A DNA stretch of 64,000 nt from Sphingopyxis sp. LC81 (GCF_000756375.1 NZ_JNFD01000026.1:1-64000), one strand, 5' to 3'; shown: positions 28,835 to 39,230, counted from the first letter of the stretch. Notes: generated by a model from the sequence alone, not told the origin. Translations and numbers: made by a program.

Positions 28835-31590
28835 GCGACCTGTTCGACAATCTCGACCAGCGCCGCGCGATCATCGATCGCCGCGCGCTGGCGGGACGGC
28901 TCGACGAGATCGCCGGTGAAACGAGCGACACCGGCAAACGCCGCCGCGCAATGGTCGACCTGCTCAAGGGGGCGCTCGAGGATGGCCGCGCCGAGATCGA
29001 GCGCCGATTGCTCGAACGGCCCTCGTCGGGGCGCGTCGCGGCGAATGCGACGGCGTTCCTGATCGACCAGATCATCCGCCTCAGCCATGATTTCACCACC
29101 GGCTATCTTTATCCGTCGGCGAACCGTTCGGCGGGCGAGCGGATCACTTTGATTGCGGTCGGCGGCTACGGCCGCGGCGAAATGGCGCCGCATAGCGATA
29201 TCGACATCGGCTTCCTGACCCCGTTCAAACAGACGAGCTGGACCGAGCAGGTGATCGAGGCGCAGCTCTATACTTTGTGGGATCTCGGGCTGAAGGTCGG
29301 TCATTCGAGCCGCTCGCTCGACGAGATGGTGCGTGCGGCGAAGGAGGATCTGACGATCCGCACTGCGCTGCTCGAAGGGCGGTTCATCTGGGGCGACCGC
29401 GCGCTTTACGATCAGGCGTCGGCGCGCTTCGACGCCGAAGTCGTCGCGGGCAATGCGCGCGCGTTCGTCGCCGAAAAACTCGCCGAACGCGACGAGCGGC
29501 ACAAGCGCATGGGCGACTCGCGCTATGTCGTCGAGCCCAATGTGAAGGAAGGGAAGGGGGGGCTGCGCGACCTCCACACGCTGTTCTGGATCGGCAAGTT
29601 CATCCACCGCGTGCGCACCGTGCCCGAGCTGGTCGACGCGGGGCTGATGTCGGGGCGCGAGCTTCGGCAGTTCGCGCGCGCCGAAAATTTTCTTCTCGCG
29701 GTGCGCTGTCACCTCCACACGCTCGCGGGCCGCGCCGAGGACCGGCTGACCTTCGATTTCCAGCCCGAAATCGCGCGCCGGATGCACTTCGCCGACCGGC
29801 CGGGGAAGAGCGCGGTCGAGCGCTTCATGCAGCTTTATTTCCTCCACGCGAAAAGCGTCGGCGACGTCACCGGCACCTTCCTCGCGCATCTCGACGACCA
29901 GATGGCGGCGCGCGGGCGGCGATTCCTGCCGACGATCCGGCGGCGCCCGGGCAAGCTTCACGGCTTCGTGCTCGATCGCGGCCGGCTCGCGCTGCCGAGC
30001 AACGACTTCTTTCAGGCGGACCCGGTGCGGCTGGTCGAGATTTTCGCGCTCGCCGACAAGCATGGCCTCGAAATCCATCCGCAGGCGATGCGGCAGGCGC
30101 GCCACGATGCGAAGCTGATCGACGCGCGCGGGGTCCGCCGCATCGCGCGCGCGAACGAGCTGTTCCTCGACGTGCTGACGTCTCCGCGCGATCCCGAAAC
30201 GGTGCTGCGCTGGATGAACGAGGCGGGGGTGTTCGGCCGTTTCGTGCCCGATTTCGGCCGCGTCGTCGCGCAGATGCAGTTCGACATGTATCATCATTAT
30301 ACGGTCGACGAGCATACGATCCGCGCGATCGGCCTCTTGGCGGACATCGAGCAGAACCGACTGAAGGACGACCATCCGCTGTCGACCGCGATCATGGACC
30401 AGATCCATTCGCGGCGCGTCATCTATGTCGCGGTGCTGCTCCACGACATCGCCAAGGGGCGCGGCGGCGACCATAGCGTGCTCGGTGCCGAACTCGCGCT
30501 GCGCGTCTGCCCGCGGCTAGGGCTCAATGAGGCCGAGACCGAGACCGTCTCATGGCTCGTGCGCTATCATCTGCTGATGTCGGCGACCGCGTTCAAGCGC
30601 GACCTCGCCGATTTCAAGACGATCCTCGATTTCGCGCAGGTCGTGCAATCGCCCGAACGCCTGCGCCTGTTGCTCGTGCTCACCGTCGTCGATATTCGCG
30701 CGGTCGGTCCCGGCGTGTGGAACAGCTGGAAGCGCCAATTGCTCACCGAATTGTTCGACGCCGCTGAGGAAGTGCTGCGTCTCGGGCATAAGCAGAAGGG
30801 GCGCGAGACGCGGATTGCGGCGAAGAAGGAAGCGGCGCAAGCGCTGCTCGCCGTCGACGACAAGGGCTTCGCCAAGCTGATCCGGCCGCTTCCCGAAAGC
30901 TATTGGATCGCCGAACCGGTCGAAGTGATCGCGGCGAACCTGCGCCACATCCGCGAAGCGGGCGACGCCCCGCTCCACATCGCCGCGGTGCCCGACGAGG
31001 ATCGCGGTGCGACGCTGGTGATGGTGCTCGCCGCCGACCATCCGGGGTTATTCTATCGCATGGCGGGGGGCATCCACCTCGCCGGCGGCAACATCATCGA
31101 CGCGCGCATCCACACGACGCGCGACGGGCTCGCGCTCGACAATTTTCTCGTTCAGGACCCACTCGGTCGGCCGTTTGCCGAGGCAGGACAGATCGACCGG
31201 CTGACGCGCGCGATCGAGGATGCGCTCGCCAACCGCCACAAATTGCTGCCGAAGCTCGAAGCGCGCGCGCTGCCGCGCACGCGCGCCGAGGCGTTCCGCG
31301 TCGCGCCGAATGTCTTTGTCGACAACAAGGCGTCGAACCGCTTCACGGTGATCGAGGTCAATGCGCAGGACCGTCCCGCGCTGCTCAACCAGCTCGCCTA
31401 TGCGCTCTTCCAGTCGAAGGTCACGGTGCACAGCGCGCATGTCGCAACCTATGGCGAGCGCGCGGTCGACACCTTCTATGTCACCGACCTGATCGGCGAC
31501 AAGATCGACAGCACGGCACGCGTGAAGAGCCTCGAGAAACGCCTGCTCGAAGCGGCGACGAGCCACAGCGAGGACGCGGTCGCGGCCTAG
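28831..31590 (+). CDS. glnD: Bifunctional [protein-PII] uridylyltransferase/uridylyl-removing enzyme
   Basis: A 919-residue GlnD, the glutamine sensor that uridylylates and deuridylylates PII. The nucleotidyltransferase motif GGYGRGEMAPHSDIDIGF starts at residue 111. The HD domain for UMP removal is near residues 537-550 (LLHDIAKGRGGDHS). Two ACT domains close the protein, the first with GATLVMVLAADHPGLFYR and the second with NRFTVIEVNAQDRPALLN. The ATG at 28831 overlaps the mutS stop; an upstream open frame inside mutS is a shadow. It converges on the methyltransferase gene with a four-base overlap. With rpoN at 55.9 kb it points to conventional nitrogen control. Confidence 0.97.
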   Translation: MSDLFDNLDQRRAIIDRRALAGRLDEIAGETSDTGKRRRAMVDLLKGALEDGRAEIERRLLERPSSGRVAANATAFLIDQIIRLSHDFTTGYLYPSANRSAGERITLIAVGGYGRGEMAPHSDIDIGFLTPFKQTSWTEQVIEAQLYTLWDLGLKVGHSSRSLDEMVRAAKEDLTIRTALLEGRFIWGDRALYDQASARFDAEVVAGNARAFVAEKLAERDERHKRMGDSRYVVEPNVKEGKGGLRDLHTLFWIGKFIHRVRTVPELVDAGLMSGRELRQFARAENFLLAVRCHLHTLAGRAEDRLTFDFQPEIARRMHFADRPGKSAVERFMQLYFLHAKSVGDVTGTFLAHLDDQMAARGRRFLPTIRRRPGKLHGFVLDRGRLALPSNDFFQADPVRLVEIFALADKHGLEIHPQAMRQARHDAKLIDARGVRRIARANELFLDVLTSPRDPETVLRWMNEAGVFGRFVPDFGRVVAQMQFDMYHHYTVDEHTIRAIGLLADIEQNRLKDDHPLSTAIMDQIHSRRVIYVAVLLHDIAKGRGGDHSVLGAELALRVCPRLGLNEAETETVSWLVRYHLLMSATAFKRDLADFKTILDFAQVVQSPERLRLLLVLTVVDIRAVGPGVWNSWKRQLLTELFDAAEEVLRLGHKQKGRETRIAAKKEAAQALLAVDDKGFAKLIRPLPESYWIAEPVEVIAANLRHIREAGDAPLHIAAVPDEDRGATLVMVLAADHPGLFYRMAGGIHLAGGNIIDARIHTTRDGLALDNFLVQDPLGRPFAEAGQIDRLTRAIEDALANRHKLLPKLEARALPRTRAEAFRVAPNVFVDNKASNRFTVIEVNAQDRPALLNQLAYALFQSKVTVHSAHVATYGERAVDTFYVTDLIGDKIDSTARVKSLEKRLLEAATSHSEDAVAA

Positions 31591-32138
31591 AAATCGAATC
31601 CCTGCTGAACCGGGGGAAGGGGCACGCCTTCGAGTTCGAGCATACGCGCCTTGGATTGCGAGCCGCCCGGTGCGGAGAACCCACCGATTCCGCCACCCGC
31701 AGCCATGACGCGGTGGCACGGGATGATCAGCGGGACGGGATTCGTCGCCATCGCCTGCCCGACCGCGCGGGCATGTTCGGGGCCCGCGTCCAGCGCGCGT
31801 GCGACGGCGCCATAGGTGGTCGTCTCGCCCCAGCCGAGCTTGCGCACGAAAGTATAGACCTGTGCGAAGAAGAGGGGCTGTTCGCCCAGATCGACCGGCA
31901 CCTCGAAAAACTCGATCCGCTCGCCTTCGAAATAACGGATCGCCGCGTCGATGACCGCCGCTATTTCGGCCGGGGGCTCGGTACGCACCGCGTCGGGCTG
32001 ACGGCGCAAGATTGCACGCTCGGTTTCGGCCGCGGTCGGCGCGGGCAAGCGAAAGCTCGTTATCCCTGTGCTCGTCCAGCCGATGGCCGCGATGCCGGCG
32101 CCGGTTTCGAAAAGTTGATAATGGCTATGACCGGGCAT
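31587..32138 (-). CDS. ogt: Methylated-DNA-protein cysteine methyltransferase
   Basis: A 183-residue O6-alkylguanine-DNA alkyltransferase that transfers the alkyl group from guanine to its own Cys in a single turnover. The active site PCHRVMAAGG has Cys141, the helix-turn-helix region FVRKLGWGETTTYGAVARAL precedes it, and GGFSAPGGSQSKARMLELEG follows. There is no Ada-type N-terminal zinc domain. It is convergent with glnD. The Ogt/AdaB name is chosen by domain content. Confidence 0.92.
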   Translation of the reverse strand: MPGHSHYQLFETGAGIAAIGWTSTGITSFRLPAPTAAETERAILRRQPDAVRTEPPAEIAAVIDAAIRYFEGERIEFFEVPVDLGEQPLFFAQVYTFVRKLGWGETTTYGAVARALDAGPEHARAVGQAMATNPVPLIIPCHRVMAAGGGIGGFSAPGGSQSKARMLELEGVPLPPVQQGFDF

Positions 32139-32209
32139 GTCCGTCCCTCATCTTGGGTCCGATATAGTTCAATATTTCGCTAAAACCATATCGCCGACGA
32201 TGCTTGCCT

Positions 32210-33169
32210 TTAGCCGCCTAAGGGGCCCGCCATGATCGCCGCCGCCGCGAGCAGTCCGCCGTTGAAACGCTGCGACAGCGCGGCGTCGGGAATCGCGTTG
32301 AACGCATGGATCGCGCCGGCATAGCTGTGCAGGTCGACCGGCACCCCTGCCGCGACGAGCCGGCGCGCATAGTCGAGATTTTCGTCGAAGAAGAGGTCGA
32401 GGCTGCCGGTCGCGATATAGGCGGGGGGCAGGTTCGACAGATCTTCGGCAAGGCTCGGCGAAAACCAGCCGCGCCGCGCATCGTCGATCTTGTAGTCGCC
32501 CTGCAGCGCGCGCCAGCCGAAGCGGTTGCTCGCGCGCGTCCAGATGAATTCGCCGGTTGTGGGATTCTGGTACGGACAGGCATCGCCGCCGGTGCGGTGA
32601 TCGAGCATCGGATAGGTTAGGAGCTGGCCGGCGATCGCGGGGCCGCCGAGATCGCGCGCCATGATCGCGAGCGCCGCGGCCAGTCCGCCGCCCGCGCTCT
32701 CCCCCGCGATGATGATCCGGCCGGCGTCGAAGCCGAGCGCATCGGCTTGCCCCGCGAGCCACGCCAGCGCGGAATAGCAATCTTCCTGCGGCGCGGGGAA
32801 AGGATGTTCGGGGGCGAGTCGATATTCGACTGACGCGACGGGAACACCCGCTGCGGCCGCCAGCGCCGCGGGCCCGGCCTGCATCTGCTCGACCGATCCC
32901 ATCACCATGCCGCCGCCGTGGATGTGCAGGATCGCGCCGCCGCCCGGGCGCATTGCGGCCGGGCGATAGAGGAAGACCATTATGTCGGGCCCGCCATGGA
33001 TCGACGGCACGACCAGTTTCTTGGGCGCGATGACCGGCGACGGCAGGATCGAATAGGTCTCCGCTGCTTTCGCGCGAATCTGGGCGATCGGCGCCGCGCC
33101 GAGATCGACTCGAGGGAACAGGTCGATGATCGGCGCGATTTCGCGGTCGACGAGGTGGCGGGTGCTCAT
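32210..33169 (-). CDS. Alpha/beta-hydrolase, hormone-sensitive lipase (family IV) esterase
   Basis: A 319-residue cytoplasmic esterase of the HSL family. The oxyanion-hole motif HGGG is at residues 84-87 (LHIHGGGMVMG) and the nucleophile Ser158 is in AGESAGGG. The acid is likely in ATGSLDLFFDENLDYA and the His in SYAGAIHAFN. Family members hydrolyse short-chain acyl esters or lactones; the physiological substrate is unknown. It has no signal peptide. It lies 37 bp downstream of pheT on the same strand, so it may receive read-through. Confidence 0.9.
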   Translation of the reverse strand: MSTRHLVDREIAPIIDLFPRVDLGAAPIAQIRAKAAETYSILPSPVIAPKKLVVPSIHGGPDIMVFLYRPAAMRPGGGAILHIHGGGMVMGSVEQMQAGPAALAAAAGVPVASVEYRLAPEHPFPAPQEDCYSALAWLAGQADALGFDAGRIIIAGESAGGGLAAALAIMARDLGGPAIAGQLLTYPMLDHRTGGDACPYQNPTTGEFIWTRASNRFGWRALQGDYKIDDARRGWFSPSLAEDLSNLPPAYIATGSLDLFFDENLDYARRLVAAGVPVDLHSYAGAIHAFNAIPDAALSQRFNGGLLAAAAIMAGPLGG

Positions 33170-33206
33170 ATCAAACTCTCCCCTTCATCCCTCGCCGACG
33201 CGACGA

Positions 33207-35594
33207 TCAGCCGCGCAGTAGCGCCCCGACCTTCGCCGCCGCGGCGACCACCTTGTCGGCGATCGCCTTCAGCTCGGCGTCGGTAAAGCTCTTCTCCAGC
33301 GGTTGCAGCTCGACCTCGACCGCGAGGCTCACCTGACCCTCGGGAACGCCTTGCCCCGCGAAGCGGTCGAAGAGGCGCGCATCGACGATCGCCGCCTTGT
33401 CGGCGCCGCGGACCGCGCGCACCAGATCGGCGGCGGTGAGGCCGATCGGCGCGAGGAAAGCGAAGTCGCGGCGCACCGATTGCAGCGCGGGCGGGGTGAA
33501 CGCCGCACGTGCCGGGCCGCTCGCGCGCTTCGCCGGGATCGCATCGAGGAAGATCTGCACCGCCATCACCGGGCCGTCGACGTCGAAGGCGCGCGTCAGC
33601 AGCGGGTGGAGCGCGCCGAACTCGGCGAGCACCGCCTTGGGGCCGAGCCGCAGCGTCGCCGACTGGCCGGGATGCCAGATGCTGCCGGTCGTGACCGCCT
33701 CCATCACCTGCAACCGGTCGGCGGGCGCGCCCGCGGCCTCGAGCAATGCCAGCGCCGCCGCTTTGGCGTCGAACGCATCGAACGGCGCCGCCTTGCCCGC
33801 CTGCCAGCCGCGCGCGTTTTTGTCGCCCGCCATCAGCACGGCGAGCGTTGGATGCTCGGCGTCGGACAGATAGCGCCGGCCGATCTCGAACAGGCGGATG
33901 CTGTTCGCGCCGCGATTCTGGTTGCGCTGCGCCGCGGCGAGCAGGCCGGGGAGCAGCGACGGGCGCATGACTTTCAGATCTTCGCTGATCGGATTGGCGA
34001 GCGACCAGGTGCCGCCGCCGAATGGCGCCGCATCCTTTTCGCTGATGAACGACCAGGTCACCGCTTCGTCGAACCCCGCCGCGGCCGCGGCGCGGCGCGC
34101 GCGGCGTTCGGTCAGCTGTTCGGCGGTCGCGGTCGGCTTTGCGACGCCGTCGGTACGCGGCAGCGGCACCGATGCCACGGCGTCGAAGCCGATAATGCGC
34201 GTGACTTCCTCGACGATATCGGGCGCGCCGTCGACATCGCGGCGCCAGCTCGGCACCGCGACCTGCCAGCGGCCGCCTTGTTCGATCACCGAAAAACCGA
34301 GCGCCGCGAGAATTTCCTTCTGCCGTTCGGGGGCGATCGCGATGCCGCCGAGCGTCGCCGACAGCGCGGGGTCGTAATCGACCGTCTTCACTTCGGCGGG
34401 CGGAGTGCCCGCGCGCGTCACGGCCGAGGGGGTGCCGCCGCAAATCGCGAGGACATGCGCGGTGACGATCGCGGTCGCGTCGTCGAGGAACGCCGGGTCG
34501 ACCCCGCGCTCGAAGCGGCTGCGCGCGTCGCTGGTCAGCGCGAGCGCCTGCCCAGTGAGTGCGATGCGCTCGGGGGTGAAATAGGCGACCTCGATCAGGA
34601 TGTCGGTCGTCGTCTCGCTACACCCGCTATGTTCGCCGCCCATGATGCCCGCGATATCGTGGACGCCATGATCGTCGGCGATCACCGTCATCGTGTCGGT
34701 GAGGCTATAGTCCTTGCCGTTCAATGCGGTGACCGTCTCGCCGTCTTTCGCACGGCGCGCGGCGAGTGCGCCGGTCAGCTGGGCGCGGTCATAGATATGA
34801 CTCGGGCGCCCGAGGTCGAACATCACATAATTGCTGATGTCGACGAGCGCCGAGATCGAACGCTGGCCGACCGCTTCCAACCGGCGGCGCATCCATTCGG
34901 GGGCGGTGCCGTTGGTGACGCCGCTGATCGTGCGGCCGAAGAATGCGGGGCAGCCCTCGGGGTCGAGGGTAGCGATTTCGGTCGCGGGCGCACCCTCGCC
35001 GACGATCGTCGGGATATCGAGCGACTTCAGCGTGCCGAGTCCCGCGGCGGCGAGGTCGCGCGCGATCCCGCGCACGCCCATGCAGTCCTGCCGGTTCGGG
35101 GTGATCGAAATGTCGATCACCGGATCGCCCGCGCCGCTGTAATCGGCAAAGGGCGTACCGATCGGGGCGTCTTCGGGGAGTTCGATAATCCCGTCATGAT
35201 CGTCGCCAAGCTCGAGTTCGCGCGTCGAGCACATCATGCCGTTCGATTCGACGCCGCGCACCGCCGCGACCTTCAGCTCCATGCCGTTCGCGGGCACGAC
35301 CGCGCCGGGCAGACCAAGCACGCCGATCAGGCCCGCGCGCGCATTGGGCGCGCCGCACACGACGGTAAGCGGCGCGCCGCCGTCGCCGGTGTCGACAGTC
35401 AGCACCTGCAGCTTGTCGGCCTGTGGATGACGTTCGGCGGTCAGGACCTTCGCGACGCGAAAACCCGCGAGCTTCTCGGCGGGATTCTCGACGCCTTCGA
35501 CCTCATGGCCGATACGGTTGAGCGTCGCGACGACGTCATCGACGTTCGCGCTCGTGTCGAGATGCTCTTTCAGCCAGTCGAGGGTGATCTTCAT
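33207..35594 (-). CDS. pheT: Phenylalanine-tRNA ligase beta subunit
   Basis: A 795-residue PheT, the large subunit of the heterotetrameric PheRS. It has the N-terminal tRNA-binding (EMAP II-like) domain with [18 protein letters not shown] and [18 protein letters not shown], the B3/B4 editing region, the B5 domain, a class II-like core and the C-terminal ferredoxin-fold anticodon-binding domain ([15 protein letters not shown] near the end). Its ATGA start overlaps the pheS stop by four bases. The length is normal for proteobacteria. Confidence 0.97.
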   Translation of the reverse strand: MKITLDWLKEHLDTSANVDDVVATLNRIGHEVEGVENPAEKLAGFRVAKVLTAERHPQADKLQVLTVDTGDGGAPLTVVCGAPNARAGLIGVLGLPGAVVPANGMELKVAAVRGVESNGMMCSTRELELGDDHDGIIELPEDAPIGTPFADYSGAGDPVIDISITPNRQDCMGVRGIARDLAAAGLGTLKSLDIPTIVGEGAPATEIATLDPEGCPAFFGRTISGVTNGTAPEWMRRRLEAVGQRSISALVDISNYVMFDLGRPSHIYDRAQLTGALAARRAKDGETVTALNGKDYSLTDTMTVIADDHGVHDIAGIMGGEHSGCSETTTDILIEVAYFTPERIALTGQALALTSDARSRFERGVDPAFLDDATAIVTAHVLAICGGTPSAVTRAGTPPAEVKTVDYDPALSATLGGIAIAPERQKEILAALGFSVIEQGGRWQVAVPSWRRDVDGAPDIVEEVTRIIGFDAVASVPLPRTDGVAKPTATAEQLTERRARRAAAAAGFDEAVTWSFISEKDAAPFGGGTWSLANPISEDLKVMRPSLLPGLLAAAQRNQNRGANSIRLFEIGRRYLSDAEHPTLAVLMAGDKNARGWQAGKAAPFDAFDAKAAALALLEAAGAPADRLQVMEAVTTGSIWHPGQSATLRLGPKAVLAEFGALHPLLTRAFDVDGPVMAVQIFLDAIPAKRASGPARAAFTPPALQSVRRDFAFLAPIGLTAADLVRAVRGADKAAIVDARLFDRFAGQGVPEGQVSLAVEVELQPLEKSFTDAELKAIADKVVAAAAKVGALLRG

Positions 35595-36709
35595 GCCGAA
35601 ATCCCCCCGCTGAGCGTCGGGACCGACAGCGCGCCGAACCCGTAATGCGACAGCCAGCGAAGGTCGCCGTCGAAGAAGGCGCGTAGGTCATCCATACCAT
35701 ATTTGAGCATCGCGAGCCGGTCGACCCCGACCCCGAAGGCGAAGCCCTGCCACTCGTCGGGGTCGAGCCCGCAGTTCGCGATCACGCGGCGGTTGACCAT
35801 GCCGCTGCCGAGCAGTTCCATCCACGCATGGCCGTCGTCGTCGCCATTGCCGCCGACGATCCGGCGGCCCTTTTCCTGTTTATAACCGACATCGACCTCG
35901 GCCGAGGGTTCGGTGAAGGGAAAATAGCTGGGGCGGAGGCGCAGCACGATGTCGTCGCGTTCGAAATAGGCTTTGAGAAAGGTTTCGAGCGTCCATTTGA
36001 GGTGGCCCATATGGATGCCGCGGTCGATGACGAGGCCTTCGACCTGATGGAACATCGGGGTGTGCGTCGCGTCGCTGTCGCTGCGATAGACGCGGCCGGG
36101 CGCGATGATGCGGATCGGCGGCTCCTGCGACATCATCGTGCGGATCTGCACGGGCGAGGTGTGCGTGCGCAGCAGCATGCGGCCGCCTTCACCCGGACCG
36201 GCATCGGCGCCCCCGCGCATCTGGTCGGGGAAATAGAAGGTGTCGTGCATCGCGCGTGCGGGATGCGTCTCGGGAATGTTGAGCGCGGTGAAGTTGCGCC
36301 AGTCGTCCTCGATCTCGGGCCCCGTCGCGACGGAGAAGCCCATGTCGGCGAAGATTTCGGCGAGCTCGTCCATCACCTGGCTGACCGGGTGGATGCTGCC
36401 GCGCGGCGCCGTGTCGGCGGGCAGCGACATGTCGATCGCTTCGGCGGCGAGCTTGACGTCGAGCGCCGCGGCATCGAGCGCCGCCTTGCGCGCGCCGAGC
36501 GCCGCGGTGACCGTTTCGCGCAGCGCGTGGATTTCGGGGCCTTTCGCCTGCCGCTCGTCGGGGGTCATCCCGCCCAGCGTCTTGAGCAGCGCCGTGATCG
36601 TCCCGGCCTTGCCGAGCGCCGACACGCGCAGCGCCTCGATCGCATCGAGGTCGGCGGCCGCCGCTATCTCGTCCACGAGCCGGGTCTGAATGGCCTGAAT
36701 ATCGCTCAT
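35591..36709 (-). CDS. pheS: Phenylalanine-tRNA ligase alpha subunit
   Basis: A 372-residue PheS, the catalytic subunit of PheRS. The class II motifs are visible: [44 protein letters not shown] and the motif 3 region [20 protein letters not shown]. The start is the ATG at 36709, preceded by [16 protein letters not shown] is the expected N-terminus. The frame is open upstream but not conserved. I saw no Phe-rich leader peptide or attenuator in the 140 bp before it. Confidence 0.97.
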   Translation of the reverse strand: MSDIQAIQTRLVDEIAAAADLDAIEALRVSALGKAGTITALLKTLGGMTPDERQAKGPEIHALRETVTAALGARKAALDAAALDVKLAAEAIDMSLPADTAPRGSIHPVSQVMDELAEIFADMGFSVATGPEIEDDWRNFTALNIPETHPARAMHDTFYFPDQMRGGADAGPGEGGRMLLRTHTSPVQIRTMMSQEPPIRIIAPGRVYRSDSDATHTPMFHQVEGLVIDRGIHMGHLKWTLETFLKAYFERDDIVLRLRPSYFPFTEPSAEVDVGYKQEKGRRIVGGNGDDDGHAWMELLGSGMVNRRVIANCGLDPDEWQGFAFGVGVDRLAMLKYGMDDLRAFFDGDLRWLSHYGFGALSVPTLSGGISA

Positions 36710-36853
36710 TATCGTTCGTCCTGTTCCGGCGGCGCTGGCGCTGCCGGCCTGCATTTCTCTGGTTCTGTGGATAGGGCGGCGAGCCGCGCGTCCGTCGCCT
36801 GCCGCTTGCACCGAACGCGCGGCGCGGGTCAAGTCACTTGGCGGAAAACGGGG

Positions 36854-37756
36854 CTATCCGGCCGGCTTGTGCAGGCCCTGCACCGCGGCGCCGGCGGCGG
36901 CGGCGCGCGCAAACGCCGCGGCGCCCAATATCGGCTTGGGGCGCGCGGCATAGTCGCGCGGGCTCATCCCCATGAATCGCTGGAAGTCGCGGGTGAATTG
37001 CGCCTGGTCGTAATAATGATGGTCCATCGTATCGATCCACGCCATCGACGGGTCGAGCATGAATCGGCCGAGCGAGCGCAGGAAGCGCTGGCGGCGCAAC
37101 AGCAATTTGGGCGAAAAGCCGAAGGCTCGGTGGCACAATCGCTCGATCGAGCGTTCGGAGAGCGACAGTTTCGCCGACAGGTCGGCGACGCTCGTCACCT
37201 CGTCGTCGACCAGCGCCCGATGCGCGGCGAGGATCACCGGATCGTCGGGCGGCGCGTCGGCGAGGAGGGCGCAGACATGGGCGTCGATCAGCGCCGCCGC
37301 GGCGTCGACATCATTCACGTGCTGCAAGGCGCCGAGCAAAGGGGCGAAGGGAGCGAAGGCCGGGTCCGCGCTGCCGTCGGTCAGCCGGTCGGCCAAGTCT
37401 TCGGCGGACAAGGGAATGAATTTCGCCCAGCCCATCGGCAGGATGCCGATACCCCAGGCGCGCATATTGCCGGCGGCGAAATAGGTTGCGGTGCTCGTCG
37501 GGCCGGTGGCGACAAAGCGGGGCGTTTCCACCACCGGACTGTCGCCGATCGCCGCGAGCGGCCGGTCGCCTTCGACGAATCGCAGGTTCGCCCATTCGGG
37601 GTGCAGATAATCCTCGACCCGGCTGCCGTCGGTTCCGGCGACTTCGCTCAGATAGATGGTGCTGACATAGGGACGCAGGGCGGGCGACAGCGGAAAGAAG
37701 CGCGTGGCGACGCGCGCGCCGGCCGGGAAAAGAGGAGATGCGTCGCTGTGCGGCAT
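36854..37756 (-). CDS. AraC-family transcriptional regulator
   Basis: A 300-residue regulator. The N-terminal two-thirds form a sensing domain of the type often annotated DUF6597 (RFFPLSPALRPYVSTIYLSE, then WGIGILPMGWAKFIPL). The C-terminal AraC DNA-binding domain spans about residues 185-280, with LSLSERSIERLCHRAFGFSP as the first helix-turn-helix and QAQFTRDFQRFMGMSPRDYA as the second. The ligand and target genes are unknown. It is a single gene upstream of pheS on the same strand; the region on its 5' side (37757-38201) contains no other gene to regulate. Confidence 0.88.
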   Translation of the reverse strand: MPHSDASPLFPAGARVATRFFPLSPALRPYVSTIYLSEVAGTDGSRVEDYLHPEWANLRFVEGDRPLAAIGDSPVVETPRFVATGPTSTATYFAAGNMRAWGIGILPMGWAKFIPLSAEDLADRLTDGSADPAFAPFAPLLGALQHVNDVDAAAALIDAHVCALLADAPPDDPVILAAHRALVDDEVTSVADLSAKLSLSERSIERLCHRAFGFSPKLLLRRQRFLRSLGRFMLDPSMAWIDTMDHHYYDQAQFTRDFQRFMGMSPRDYAARPKPILGAAAFARAAAAGAAVQGLHKPAG

Positions 37757-38201
37757 GCTGTCCCATTCCTAGATGGCGAAGTGCATGAAAAACAATGCCC
37801 CGGCGTCAATATTTGTCGGGTTCTTACAATTTTATACGCGGCGGCTGCGGCATAGTTGCGTGGTCCGCTCCGAAGGGGGCGTGTGAGGAGAATCGCCGCG
37901 TGACGCCAAGGGGATGGGGCTTGGCGGGGACCTGAAACAGACGACTGATTTTCCGAGCTTCGTTCCGGCCGTCAGCTTTCTGCGACCCACGGCTATTCGG
38001 ATCGGGCGGGGGGCGATGGTTTCCACTGGAACCATTGTCGAGGCGGTGCGGGGCGAGAGTCCGGCGCCGCCTCTTCCTTTGAAAGGCGCTTCTCAGGGCA
38101 GCGACCCGAATTTGCACGTTGAGCCGACGGGGCTTGCAACCGGCCGCATTGCGGATCACCATTCCCAAATCCGGCAGGGGCCGGGTTGAAGGGGAGTTGC
38201 C
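37757..38201. other. Gene-free intergenic region (445 bp)
   Basis: This stretch lies between the divergently transcribed AraC-family gene and the Kazal-like lipoprotein gene. The first 90 bases next to the regulator are comparatively AT-rich and probably hold its promoter. I found no convincing coding frame (the available ones lack a ribosome-binding site and family features), no strong hairpin and no repeat. Confidence 0.5.
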
Positions 38202-38441
38202 ATGAAAATTTCCGCGCTGCCGGCTATTGGCTTTGTCACCATCTTCCTCACGACCGGATGCATGGAAAACATGCCCCGTCCGGAACGCCCGGGCCCCGAA
38301 AGGCCGATCGCCTGTACGCAGGAATATGCGCCGGTCTGCGCGGTGAAGCGAGGGAAGCGCAAGACTTTCAGCAATGCCTGCATGGCACGGGCCGAGCGCT
38401 ATACGGTGATTAGCGGACAGGCGTGCAACAGCACGCAGTAG
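38202..38441 (+). CDS. Small lipoprotein with Kazal-type protease-inhibitor motif
   Basis: A 79-residue protein. The signal peptide ends in the lipobox LTTGC with Cys20, so a membrane-anchored lipoprotein is predicted. After a Pro-rich linker come Cys38, Cys46, Cys60 and Cys75 in the arrangement CTQEYAPVCA...TFSNACMA...SGQAC, which matches the Kazal core (C, PVC, SNAC, C). Eukaryotic Kazal domains inhibit serine proteases; bacterial lipoprotein versions exist but their targets are mostly unknown. GGGGAG lies seven bases before the ATG. It stands alone and converges on rplT. The fold call is fairly secure, the inhibitory role is inference. Confidence 0.75.
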   Translation: MKISALPAIGFVTIFLTTGCMENMPRPERPGPERPIACTQEYAPVCAVKRGKRKTFSNACMARAERYTVISGQACNSTQ

Positions 38442-38470
38442 TGCCGCGCGTCCCGATCCCGTAAAATCCC

Positions 38471-38504
38471 AAAGAAAAAGGGCGGCCCCGACGGGGACCG
38501 CCCT
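38471..38504 (-). terminator. Intrinsic terminator of rpmI-rplT
   Basis: Read on the minus strand, AGGGCGG, one bulged T, and CCCCG pair with CGGGG and CCGCCCT, followed by TTTTTC. It begins about 27 bases after the rplT stop. On the plus strand it follows the Kazal-like gene and might also serve it, but no T-tract is present in that direction. Confidence 0.75.
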
Positions 38505-38530
38505 AATTTCGTTCGCTTGGCTGAAAAGCG

Positions 38531-38896
38531 TCAGGCTGCCTTGGGCAGCGCCGCTTTCGCCTGGGCGATGATCGCCCCGAAGACATTGCCTTCGTTCATC
38601 GCGAGGTCGGCCATGACCTTGCGGTCCAGCTCGATCCCGGCCAGCTTCACGCCGTGCATGAACTGCGAATAGGTCAGGCCTTCGGCGCGGACCGCGGCGT
38701 TGATGCGCTGGATCCACAGACCGCGGAAATTCCGCTTCTTAACCTTGCGGTCGCGATAGGCGTACTGGCCGGCCTTTTCGACCGCCTGCTTGGCGACACG
38801 AATGGTGTTCTTGCGACGGCCATAATAGCCCTTCGCCTGTTCCAATACGCGTTTGTGCTTGGCGCGCGTGGTGACGCCGCGTTTGATGCGTGACAT
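38531..38896 (-). CDS. rplT: 50S ribosomal protein L20
   Basis: A 121-residue L20, an early 50S assembly factor. [20 protein letters not shown] and [20 protein letters not shown] are diagnostic. It follows rpmI by thirteen bases. In E. coli L20 autoregulates the infC-rpmI-rplT operon; here infC is not upstream, so the operon is reduced to rpmI-rplT. Confidence 0.97.
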   Translation of the reverse strand: MSRIKRGVTTRAKHKRVLEQAKGYYGRRKNTIRVAKQAVEKAGQYAYRDRKVKKRNFRGLWIQRINAAVRAEGLTYSQFMHGVKLAGIELDRKVMADLAMNEGNVFGAIIAQAKAALPKAA

Positions 38897-38909
38897 GCCT
38901 TAGCGCTCC

Positions 38910-39113
38910 TTACTTCAGGCCGTAGGGCGCCCAGAGGCGCACATGGGCCACATCCGAATCGCTGAGCACGCTGGTGCCGCGGTTGGTGCGGATATATTTT
39001 GCATTGTGGCTGCTCAGGCGGTGACGCTTGCCGACAACGCCGTGCTTCACCTTGCCCGAAGCGGTGAATTTGAAGCGTTTCTTCACACCGCTCTTGGTCT
39101 TCATTTTGGGCAT
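38910..39113 (-). CDS. rpmI: 50S ribosomal protein L35
   Basis: A 67-residue L35. The start is the ATG at 39113: MPKMKTKSGVKKRFKFTASG is the conserved N-terminus and GGAG lies seven bases upstream. The C-terminus carries a slightly longer SDSDVAHVRLWAPYGL segment. It is first in the rpmI-rplT unit. The 117 bp before it form the leader; no infC gene is present. Confidence 0.96.
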   Translation of the reverse strand: MPKMKTKSGVKKRFKFTASGKVKHGVVGKRHRLSSHNAKYIRTNRGTSVLSDSDVAHVRLWAPYGLK

Positions 39114-39230
39114 TTTGGTCTCCTTTGGAAGTCCGTTTGCGTATCGGCCTGGCAGCCCTTTCAGCCAGCCGACACAATCGGAAGCGGGGCGCTTAGGGGG
39201 ATTCGCCCGGAAATGCAAGCGATTCGGGGG

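Noticed and set aside
33303-35645. Plus-strand open frame of 780 codons opposite pheT
   Set aside because: pheT on the minus strand is full-length and conserved; the opposite frame is Arg/His-rich noise.
35828-37855. Plus-strand open frame of 675 codons opposite pheS and the AraC gene
   Set aside because: It runs through two conserved minus-strand genes and the spacer between them, with no recognisable domain.
37914-38189. Plus-strand frame of 91 codons before the Kazal-like gene
   Set aside because: No ribosome-binding site, no domain, and composition like random GC-rich sequence.
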